Assembly (NCBI RefSeq): GCF_016518545.1
Contig: NZ_JACVTO010000020.1
Coordinates: 45,873 to 109,872 of the forward strand
Reading direction: 5' to 3'
DNA: 64,000 bases
Source: Pseudomonas sp. S30
Lineage (GTDB): Bacteria > Pseudomonadota > Gammaproteobacteria > Pseudomonadales > Pseudomonadaceae
Below are positions 43,065-49,797 of the stretch, one piece after another (position 1 is the stretch's first letter; each line of letters opens with the position of its first letter). Below the pieces are notes generated by a model that saw only the letters and a list, made by a program, of their open reading frames with translations, was not told the origin of the DNA and did no database searches. A program made the position numbers and the translations under genes.

Positions 43065-43751
43065 TCAGGTCGCAGGCGTGACCAGAGTGAGCGACGCGAT
43101 GTTCAAAAGTGAAAAGAACCCGCTGCTCCACCCTGCGGTGTCCAGATGCCAGACGTTACCCAGCACGCGGGGAGTGCCGACCGGCGTATGCCCTACCACC
43201 ACCGCGTCGATGCCTTCGATGAGGCTGGCATCCTCCGCCCTGAGTCGCCGCCGCGACCACTGGCACACCTCTCGCACCTGCGGATCGTCGTTTTCCAGAC
43301 TCTCTTGCAACTGCTGCCACGTGGCAAAGGGGCTGTCCGCATGAATCAGCCCCACTGCGCCGAAAGCCGTCTGCACCTGCATGGCCACCGGTAACGCTTC
43401 GAGTCGGTCAGCGATGCGCGCCTGCTCCTTCTGGGGCAAATCCAGAAACCAGGCGCCTCCTGCCGATCGGTACATCCGCAGGTCGACATGACCGCCCCGG
43501 GCGTGAGTGATCGCCAGGGCTTCATGATTCCCCTGCACGGCGTGGAACCAGGGCAGATCCAGCCATTCGAGCACGCGCGCGCTGTCCGGCCCGCGATCGA
43601 TCAGGTCGCCCACGCTGAACAGCCTGTCGACGCCTGGATCGAACCCAGCCCGGTCCAAGGCTTGCTGCAAGCGATCGAAATGGCCATGAATATCGCCGAC
43701 CGCCAGATCACGGCCCGCCGTATTGGCCGGCACCGTTCTGAAAGCACTCAT
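43065..43751 (-). CDS. Serine/threonine protein phosphatase, PrpA-like
   Basis: A 228-residue metallophosphatase of the PPP family. The metal-binding signatures are GDIHGHFDRL, GDLIDRGPDS and GNHEAL, with VVGHTPVGTPR at the C-terminal end. Size and motif spacing match E. coli PrpA/PrpB, which dephosphorylate Ser/Thr/Tyr residues and respond to misfolded envelope proteins. It is a single gene with its own terminator downstream. Confidence 0.9.
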   Translation of the reverse strand: MSAFRTVPANTAGRDLAVGDIHGHFDRLQQALDRAGFDPGVDRLFSVGDLIDRGPDSARVLEWLDLPWFHAVQGNHEALAITHARGGHVDLRMYRSAGGAWFLDLPQKEQARIADRLEALPVAMQVQTAFGAVGLIHADSPFATWQQLQESLENDDPQVREVCQWSRRRLRAEDASLIEGIDAVVVGHTPVGTPRVLGNVWHLDTAGWSSGFFSLLNIASLTLVTPAT

Positions 43752-43883
43752 TACCTACTCTGACCTCACAACGTCCCGTTCTGTAGAGAATGGCACATTG
43801 CCCATTGGTGGATCAGAGTTTCTCGGTGTAAAAGGCAGGCGGCAGGCGTATGGTGAGCGTTCTTGAACCAAGGATGGAACCGC

Positions 43884-44129
43884 GTGAAATACCTGCTGCT
43901 GATCCTGGCCAGCTACGCCGGCTGTCACTACCTGGTCGGCCTGCTCATTCGTGGCAGGCTCGCCGATATCGCCGACGGGCTACGGTATCGTTCAGACGCG
44001 CCCACACCGGGTGAATATCTGCGCGAGGTCGAGGCCTCTGCCCGCCTCGCTCACCGGCAGTACACGCTGTTCGCAGGTACAGTGCTCAGCATGCTGTTGT
44101 GCGCGCTGGCCTGGTGGTTCGGAGGGTGA
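43884..44129 (+). CDS. Small membrane protein, unknown function
   Basis: An 81-residue protein with two hydrophobic segments, near the N-terminus (YLLLILASYAGCHYLVGLLI) and at the C-terminus (VLSMLLCALAWWF), joined by a polar, charged loop. The likely start is GTG at 43884, preceded by AAGGA at eight bases; a TTG seven codons upstream also reads in frame. It is convergent with ogt. No family recognised. Confidence 0.65.
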   Translation: MKYLLLILASYAGCHYLVGLLIRGRLADIADGLRYRSDAPTPGEYLREVEASARLAHRQYTLFAGTVLSMLLCALAWWFGG

Positions 44130-44133
44130 ATGG

Positions 44134-44631
44134 TCAAAACAGCGGCAGGCTCTGCCGCCCTTCCAGTGCCAGAAGATAGCGCTTGGCCTCCAGCCCACCC
44201 GCGAACCCGGTCAGGCCACCTGTCATGCCGATCACACGGTGACACGGCGCGATGATGGAAATCGGGTTGCGGCCATTGGCGGCGCCCACCGCGCGCACCG
44301 CTGCCGGGCTGCCGATCTGCTGGGCGATATCTGCATAACTGCGAGTCTCGCCGAATGGGATGGTGAGCAAGGCTGACCACACTCGTCGCTGGAATTCGGT
44401 GCCTGCGAAATCCAGTGGCAGGTCGAAATGCCGCCGCTGCCCGGAAAAATAGGCCTGCAACTGAGTGCTCGCTTCGCTGAGAACGGCCTCTCGGTCGTCG
44501 CGGTACAATTCGCCGAGGCGCACCCTGTCAGCGCGCTCATGCTCCCACAGCACCGCGGCCAGGCACTCATTGCGCGCGACGAGAGTCAGGACGCCGAGCG
44601 GTGATGGCATAAAGGTATAAGCAAGGTGCAC
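44134..44631 (-). CDS. ogt: Ogt, methylated-DNA-protein-cysteine methyltransferase
   Basis: A 165-residue O6-alkylguanine-DNA alkyltransferase that transfers the methyl group from damaged bases to its own cysteine. The active-site motif PCHRV is at residues 129-133 with Cys130, and FQRRVWSALLTIPFGETRSYADIA is the conserved DNA-binding helix region. It is without an Ada-type N-terminal domain, so it is the constitutive Ogt type. The start codon is GTG at 44631; an ATG at residue 8 is an alternative. Confidence 0.92.
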   Translation of the reverse strand: MHLAYTFMPSPLGVLTLVARNECLAAVLWEHERADRVRLGELYRDDREAVLSEASTQLQAYFSGQRRHFDLPLDFAGTEFQRRVWSALLTIPFGETRSYADIAQQIGSPAAVRAVGAANGRNPISIIAPCHRVIGMTGGLTGFAGGLEAKRYLLALEGRQSLPLF

Positions 44632-44699
44632 GGTTTTTTCCGCCCGTCGAAATGCCTGAAACAGTAGCGCCCAACAGCGACGCGAACCAGTTTTTTACA

Positions 44700-44806
44700 C
44701 CTGTATATCTTTGCGACAATATCTTCACGACATTTTCACTTGGGCACTGGCAAGGTTGAGCCACATCCGTGAAATACTTCGCCCGCCCTCCCCAGCGGGC
44801 TTTTCT
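44700..44806 (+). ncRNA. Candidate small RNA ending in an intrinsic terminator
   Basis: No plus-strand reading frame explains the terminator at 44781-44804, so a short independent transcript is likely. Upstream of it the sequence can fold into TTTCAC/GTGAAA (44734-44739 with 44769-44774), enclosing an inner TGGC/GCCA hairpin (44748-44763). The terminator itself has stem GCCCGC/GCGGGC and a run of Ts. The 5' end is only a guess: a promoter could lie in the AT-rich TTTACACCTGTATAT region around 44690-44708. No known Pseudomonas sRNA was recognised. Confidence 0.45.
44781..44806 (+). terminator. Rho-independent terminator on the plus strand
   Basis: Six-bp stem GCCCGC/GCGGGC (44781-44786 and 44795-44800) around an eight-base loop, then TTTTCTTT. 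It is 178 bases upstream of the kinase start and downstream of no plus-strand gene other than the candidate sRNA. Confidence 0.75.
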
Positions 44807-44983
44807 TTGCCCGTGATTCGCTGGCGAGCGGTCGACGCCCCCTCTGTCGTTGGGCCTAAGCCGGCACTTCGCTTGGCGGTCGCCGGGTTTTCAAGCATCA
44901 TGTGGCCTTATCGACCTGGTGATCACCCCGTGATGGCTAGATCGTGTCCGTTTTCGCGGCCCCCTCTGTCCGCTTCGAGTGAA

Positions 44984-46123
44984 ATGACGATGCCCGAACT
45001 CATCGATGAGTTTCGCAGGAAAGCGCTGGGCGTCATGGCTAGAGGCGGGCCGGTGGTTCCACTGCTTGAAGCCTTCGTCCAGACGCTACAGACCGCAATG
45101 CCCGGCATCACAGTGGGTCTTACCGTGCTGGACAAGCCTGGCAGGACCTTCCGTCACGCCATCTTCCCGGCATTGCCTGCTCATTTCGCTGCGAGCCTGA
45201 CGGGCAATCGCATCACTGGCACGCGCGGCTCGTGCGGCATGGCGGTCATGACGGGACGGCCGGTCGAAGTGCCAGATGTCGCCTCCGACCCCCGCTTCTC
45301 CGACGAGTGGAAAGCGCTGTTCCGCGAGCACGACCTGCATGCGCTGGTGTCGTTTCCGGCGGTGAGCGAGGAAGGTGTCGTACAGGGCAGCCTGGCGGTG
45401 ATTCATCCCCCAGGTATGCCGCTGACTGTGGAGCAGAGAACGCTGTTGCGCCACGCCACGCAGTTGTGCGTGGACCTCTTCGCCTACAGCAGGAGCCAGG
45501 AAGCCGCGAAGATCCTGATCGAGGAACTCGATCACCGAATGCGCAACCTGTTCACCACCATCGGTGCCATGGCGGTTTTTACCTCCCGACACTACCCCCA
45601 GCCCAAAGAGTTCCGCCGAGTATTCGAAGGGCGCCTGATCATGATGCAGAAGTCGCATGCCTTGGCCGTCACCCATCATCAGACGGATCTGCTGACGCTG
45701 CTGCAGGATACTCTTGCCCCATACAGTTGCACCCATCGGACACTGCTCGACGGGCCGCAGATCGACCTGGCCCCGGAGGCCGCCTCGTCCATCGCCCTGG
45801 TGGTTCACGAGCTGTCCACCAATGCCGCCAAGTACGGCGCCTTCTCCCAGCCTGGTGGCACGCTGAACGTCGAGTGGACACTAAAGGCCTGTGAAGAAGA
45901 CGGCCAGCGCTTCAATCTCGTCTGGAAGGAAGGCAACGGCCCGCCGGTGGCCCAGCCGACTCACAAGGGTTATGGCACCTTGATGATCAGCGGCAGCCTG
46001 CGCAATGCCTTCGATGCCAGTGCGAGTCTCGCCTACGACCCCTTGGGCTTCAGTTGTTCGATTCACGCGCCTTTCACCGCCAGGCTCGGCTCGGTGGCAC
46101 CCGCCACTGACGCGCCAGCGTGA
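44984..46123 (+). CDS. Orphan HWE/HisKA_2-type sensor histidine kinase with GAF domain
   Basis: A 379-residue soluble kinase. An N-terminal GAF domain spans about residues 20-165 (including GTRGSCGMAVMTGRPVEVPD). The kinase H-box is LIEELDHRMRNLFTT with His184; HELSTNAAKYGAFS is the N-box, and the VWKEGNGPP segment matches the WxE motif from which the HWE family is named. There is no membrane segment and no response regulator or receiver domain next to it, so it is an orphan. I start at the ATG at 44984, behind CGAGTGAA, since the frame upstream runs through the sRNA/terminator region. Confidence 0.85.
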   Translation: MTMPELIDEFRRKALGVMARGGPVVPLLEAFVQTLQTAMPGITVGLTVLDKPGRTFRHAIFPALPAHFAASLTGNRITGTRGSCGMAVMTGRPVEVPDVASDPRFSDEWKALFREHDLHALVSFPAVSEEGVVQGSLAVIHPPGMPLTVEQRTLLRHATQLCVDLFAYSRSQEAAKILIEELDHRMRNLFTTIGAMAVFTSRHYPQPKEFRRVFEGRLIMMQKSHALAVTHHQTDLLTLLQDTLAPYSCTHRTLLDGPQIDLAPEAASSIALVVHELSTNAAKYGAFSQPGGTLNVEWTLKACEEDGQRFNLVWKEGNGPPVAQPTHKGYGTLMISGSLRNAFDASASLAYDPLGFSCSIHAPFTARLGSVAPATDAPA

Positions 46124-46304
46124 ACCGAGCCAGTGCTAGTCTTTTCAGACAGAGCCTAAGGCTAACGACCAGTCTTCGCTCGCCCCCACGCCAGATTGGC
46201 AGCATTTGCTCAGAGCCATACGCTTGATGAATCGATACCGCTAAAGATTAAGCGGCTCCTGCCGAAGTCGAGATGAATGACTATCGATTGGGGAAACCTG
46301 CGTA

Positions 46305-46811
46305 ATGAAGCTCAGTGGCGTACAAGAATCTTTAACCGGGACGCAAGCAGCATTGGCATCCACAGCTTCGGTCCAGCCAACCACAAGCACGACTGATGCC
46401 GAGGCCAGCGCGGCCAGCGCGGCCAGCGGGATTGAAACCCAGGAATCGGTACAGCGCGGTAAACCTGGCGTGGTTGTCGACCTGTCGAAACTGTCGCTGG
46501 AAAAGCTCAAGGGCGAAAAGGATTCCAACAAGGACATCGATGACAGCAGCCTGCCTCCTGTCACCAAGGAGACGCTGAAGAATATTCGCAGGATAAAAAA
46601 GCAGATTGAAGAGAAACAGGCCGAATTGCGGGCGATCGAGCAAGATGCCCGCCTTGACCCACAAACGCGCAGAGCCCGGACGATGTTGATTCAGGGCGCC
46701 ATCAAACTGCTGCAAAGTGCACTCAATGCTGCGAATGCGGCACTGGTCAAGCAAATGAAAGACATGGAGAAAGATCAAGCCAGAGAGGCAGCCAACCTGG
46801 CCCTGAAATAA
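46305..46811 (+). CDS. Hypothetical helical protein
   Basis: A 168-residue protein with no signal peptide. Residues 1-60 are Ser/Thr/Ala-rich and probably disordered. Residues 90-165 form a charged helical, coiled-coil-like region (NIRRIKKQIEEKQAELRAIEQD, later ALNAANAALVKQMKDMEKDQ). I recognise no family. The leader has an AT-rich promoter-like stretch (46210-46300) and the gene is followed by a strong hairpin, so it is an independent unit. Its AT content at third positions looks higher than that of neighbours. Confidence 0.65.
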   Translation: MKLSGVQESLTGTQAALASTASVQPTTSTTDAEASAASAASGIETQESVQRGKPGVVVDLSKLSLEKLKGEKDSNKDIDDSSLPPVTKETLKNIRRIKKQIEEKQAELRAIEQDARLDPQTRRARTMLIQGAIKLLQSALNAANAALVKQMKDMEKDQAREAANLALK

Positions 46812-46835
46812 AGGCCAGGGTCGCTCGCCAGGCGG

Positions 46836-46855
46836 GCCCGACCCTGGGGTCGGGC
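46836..46855. terminator. Bidirectional hairpin between the hypothetical gene and pagL
   Basis: GCCCGACC/GGTCGGGC with a CTGG loop, an eight-bp stem in the 54-base gap between two convergent genes. An alternative longer pairing of CCAGGGTCG and CGACCCTGG (46815-46847) overlaps it. Confidence 0.55.
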
Positions 46856-46865
46856 TGCAAGACCA

Positions 46866-47375
46866 TCAAATCTGGTGGCTATAGAACAGCGAGTAAGACT
46901 CGATACCGTCGTTCGGCTGCTTGATACTGGCGTTGGAATAGTGAATCGCGCGAATACCGACTTTCTGCGTCTCGCCGATTTTCAGTCCCGCACCGATGCG
47001 ATCCTCGAAGTTGAATGCCGAGCCGAAGTTCTGGTCCCCTGCCGATGTGCCCGAGAACACCGCCAGGCCAATACCGGCTTCGATGAAAGGTTTCACGTTG
47101 CCACTACCGAACTCGTAGACGAACACCGGTGCGAACGACAGAGAATGGGTACCGCCTGCCGCATCGCCTGCTTCCCAATAGGTATAACCCGCATCCCAGT
47201 AGCCGGTGAGACGACCGGTGCTGGTTTCGAACCAGCTCTTGTCCCAACCAAAGCCCATGCCCACGCGCGCGGTCAGGCCGCCCTGGCTGGTAGCGCCGAT
47301 TGCCCCGGTCAGCTCGGCGGCATGTGCGCCCGCAGCGCAAAGGGTCAGCAGTGCTGCAGCGATGATTTTTTTCAT
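46866..47375 (-). CDS. pagL: PagL, lipid A 3-O-deacylase
   Basis: A 169-residue outer-membrane beta-barrel enzyme that removes the 3-O-acyl chain of lipid A, lowering endotoxicity and affecting polymyxin response. A signal peptide (AAALLTLCAAGAHAA) precedes the barrel; DKSWFETSTGRLTGYWDAGYTYW and FAPVFVYEF are shared with P. aeruginosa PagL. The catalytic triad residues are His145, Ser147 and Glu159 in IRAIHYSNASIKQPNDGIES. The ATG at 47375 begins the signal peptide. It is convergent with the hypothetical gene. Confidence 0.95.
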   Translation of the reverse strand: MKKIIAAALLTLCAAGAHAAELTGAIGATSQGGLTARVGMGFGWDKSWFETSTGRLTGYWDAGYTYWEAGDAAGGTHSLSFAPVFVYEFGSGNVKPFIEAGIGLAVFSGTSAGDQNFGSAFNFEDRIGAGLKIGETQKVGIRAIHYSNASIKQPNDGIESYSLFYSHQI

Positions 47376-47811
47376 GATCACGGAATTCCTGAGGATTATT
47401 TTTCGCATGGCTGAGAATCAAACTGCCATCAAATCGTTCCGTGAAATCTGAAATATTTTGAAAAAAATGAACTGCCCGGTTTAGCTGCTTTGAACCCTCG
47501 CCTATAGGGTCTGTGTCGAGTCGATCGAGCAATCCCTGCTGCTCCGGCCTCTGGACAAGGCGCGAGCGTTGCTGGGTGCTCAGATGAGTGAGTGAGTCCT
47601 GGAATCAGCAACGAAGTGCGTACCAGCGCTTGATGTCGATGTATCCGCTACCGGCCAGGGTGCATGGACATTAGGTCCCGGCTGGAACTGTGGTGGTTCT
47701 GGGTGGGCCGAATGCCCTCTGGTCAGGCCTGGCGGATGACGACGCTTCGATGCCTGGCATCCAGATCGGCCCACCCGCACAAGCCCTTGCGTTGCAAAGG
47801 GCAAAGGTAGG
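47376..47811. other. Intergenic region with possible remnants upstream of the integrase fragment
   Basis: A 436-base gap. An AT-rich part (about 47395-47470) is the likely pagL promoter. A short open frame 47494-47595 on the plus strand reads SLLLRPLDKARALLGAQMSE at its end but has no start and may be decayed coding sequence. The rest shows no recognisable gene. This fits the decay expected beside a truncated integrase. Confidence 0.45.
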
Positions 47812-48102
47812 CTGTGGATCAACGAGCCAGGTGTTACAATCCTCTACTTCAAATCGGCGCTCAAGGCGCTGAACATCCGTGAACGCCGCCCGTACGACAC
47901 CCGCCACACCTACGCAACCCTGTGCCTCATGGCTGGAATGAACCCTGCGTTCATCGCGAACCAGTTCGGCCACAGCTTGGTGATGTCGCACTCTACCCAA
48001 GCGAAATGGATCAGCTCCTCCTCGGATTTGAGGGAGCTGGAGAAGCTGCCGCCCCTAGTCGAATTGGCCCAACATTGGCCCAAAGCGGACGAGAGGGCCT
48101 AA
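47812..48102 (+). pseudogene. C-terminal fragment of a phage-type tyrosine integrase
   Basis: The frame encodes the catalytic end of a tyrosine recombinase: RRPYDTRHTYATLCLMAG with the RHxxY-type Arg-His pair, NPAFIANQFGHSLVM with the conserved glycine-histidine, and a TQAKWI segment where the nucleophilic tyrosine (usually STYAKWI) is replaced by Gln. The N-terminal two thirds are missing and the tyrosine is lost, so it is a dead remnant of a mobile element. Its stop is 33 bases before the ybiT start. Confidence 0.8.
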
Positions 48103-48134
48103 ATACACCTCTGGAACCCCCGCAGGACAAGCAC

Positions 48135-49721
48135 TTGATTTCTACAGCCAACATCACCATGCAGTTCGGCTCCAAGCCGCTGTTCGAGAACGTCTCCGTC
48201 AAATTCAACAACGGCAACCGCTACGGCCTGATCGGTGCCAACGGCTGCGGCAAGTCGACCTTCATGAAAATCCTCGGCGGTGATCTGGAGCCGAGCGCGG
48301 GCCAGGTCATGCTCGAGCCCAACACGCGTCTGGGCAAGCTGCGCCAGGATCAGTTCGCCTACGAGCAGTTCAGCGTCATCGACACGGTGATCATGGGCCA
48401 TGGCCAGCTGTGGAAGGTCAAGGCCGAGCGTGACCGCATCTACTCGCTGCCGGAAATGACCGAAGAAGACGGGATGGCCGTTGCGGAGCTGGAAACCGAG
48501 TTCGCCGAAATGGACGGTTACACGGCCGAATCTCGCGCAGGCGAACTGCTGCTGGGCCTGGGGATTCCCCTGGAGCAGCATTTCGGACCGATGAGCGAAG
48601 TGGCACCGGGCTGGAAGCTGCGAGTGCTGCTGGCCCAGGCGCTGTTCTCCGATCCGGACGTACTGCTGCTGGACGAACCGACCAACCACCTGGACATCAA
48701 CACCATCCGCTGGCTGGAAAACGTGCTGACCGCGCGCAACAGCACCATGGTGATCATTTCCCACGACCGCCACTTCCTCAACAGTGTCTGCACCCACATG
48801 GCCGACCTGGACTACGGCGAGCTGCGCCTGTTCCCGGGCAACTACGACGAGTACATGACGGCGGCCACCCAGGCCCGTGAGCAATTGCTGTCCGACAACG
48901 CCAAGAAGAAAGCGCAGATCGCCGAGTTGCAGACCTTCGTCAGCCGCTTCTCGGCCAACGCCTCCAAGGCCAAGCAGGCCACCTCGCGCGCCAAGCAGAT
49001 CGACAAGATCCAGCTGGCCGAAGTCAAGCCGTCCAGCCGGGTCAGCCCGTTCATCCGCTTCGAGCAGACCAAGAAACTGCACCGTCAGGCCGTGGTGGTG
49101 GAAAAGATGGCCAAGGCGTTCGACGACAAGGTGCTGTTCAAGAACTTCGACATCACCGTGGAAGCCGGCGAACGGGTCGCGATCATCGGCCCCAACGGCA
49201 TCGGCAAGACCACGCTGCTGCGCACCCTGGTCGGAGAGCTGCAGCCAGACGCCGGCTCGGTGAAGTGGACCGACAGTGCCGAGGTTGGCTACTACGCCCA
49301 GGATCACGCCCACGACTTCGAAGACGATGTCAGCCTGTTCGACTGGATGGGCCAATGGACCACCGGCGAGCAGGTCATCCGCGGCACCCTGGGGCGCATG
49401 CTGTTCTCCAACGACGAGATCCTCAAGTCGGTCAAGGTGATCTCAGGGGGTGAACAGGGTCGCATGCTGTTCGGCAAGCTGACCCTGCAAAAGCCCAATG
49501 TGCTGGTGATGGACGAACCGACCAACCACCTGGACATGGAATCGATCGAGGCACTGAACCTGGCCCTGGAGAACTATCCGGGGACCCTGTTGTTCGTCAG
49601 CCACGACCGCGAGTTCGTTTCCTCGCTGGCCACCCGGATCATCGAGCTGTCGGCCGACGGCGTCGTCGATTTCAGCGGCACCTACGATGATTATCTGCGC
49701 AGTCAGGGCGTGGTGATTTAA
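48135..49721 (+). CDS. ybiT: YbiT, ABC-F family ATPase
   Basis: A 528-residue ABC-F protein with two ATP-binding domains joined by the ABC-F linker. Walker A motifs are GANGCGKST (about residue 34) and GPNGIGKTT, signature and Walker B regions include LLLDEPTNHLD and VMDEPTNHLD, and the linker contains ANASKAKQATSRAKQIDKI. It is very close to E. coli YbiT, which acts on ribosomes. The start is TTG at 48135 (the frame then reads ISTANITMQFGSKPLF), preceded by AGGA at seven bases. The open frame runs on upstream across the integrase remnant and is not used. Confidence 0.9.
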   Translation: MISTANITMQFGSKPLFENVSVKFNNGNRYGLIGANGCGKSTFMKILGGDLEPSAGQVMLEPNTRLGKLRQDQFAYEQFSVIDTVIMGHGQLWKVKAERDRIYSLPEMTEEDGMAVAELETEFAEMDGYTAESRAGELLLGLGIPLEQHFGPMSEVAPGWKLRVLLAQALFSDPDVLLLDEPTNHLDINTIRWLENVLTARNSTMVIISHDRHFLNSVCTHMADLDYGELRLFPGNYDEYMTAATQAREQLLSDNAKKKAQIAELQTFVSRFSANASKAKQATSRAKQIDKIQLAEVKPSSRVSPFIRFEQTKKLHRQAVVVEKMAKAFDDKVLFKNFDITVEAGERVAIIGPNGIGKTTLLRTLVGELQPDAGSVKWTDSAEVGYYAQDHAHDFEDDVSLFDWMGQWTTGEQVIRGTLGRMLFSNDEILKSVKVISGGEQGRMLFGKLTLQKPNVLVMDEPTNHLDMESIEALNLALENYPGTLLFVSHDREFVSSLATRIIELSADGVVDFSGTYDDYLRSQGVVI

Positions 49722-49727
49722 CGATGT

Positions 49728-49769
49728 CGACAAGGCCGACGACGCCTGCTGCGTTCGTCGGCCTTGTCG
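49728..49769. terminator. Strong bidirectional stem-loop between ybiT and the rhs gene
   Basis: Perfect 15-bp stem CGACAAGGCCGACGA (49728-49742) with its complement at 49755-49769 and a 12-base loop, seven bases past the ybiT stop. There is no T run, but position between convergent genes suits a terminator for both. Confidence 0.7.
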
Positions 49770-49797
49770 AGGTCGTGCCTGGCATCCCGACCAGATG

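Larger units (their letters stand above)
44632..44983. other. Divergent region between ogt and the HWE kinase gene, holds a candidate sRNA
   Basis: A 352-base gap. An AT-rich stretch at 44685-44735 is followed by nested hairpins and a rho-independent terminator at 44781-44806 on the plus strand, far before the kinase start. From 44807 to 44983 nothing further is recognised. Confidence 0.55.

Noticed and set aside
44697..44715. LexA-box-like CTGTATAT in front of ogt
   Set aside because: The second half (CAG at the right spacing) is missing; the sequence ends in CGA where the palindrome should close.
48099..49355. Antisense open frame (418 codons) inside ybiT
   Set aside because: The ybiT frame has full ABC-F motifs; the opposite frame is a codon-bias shadow.
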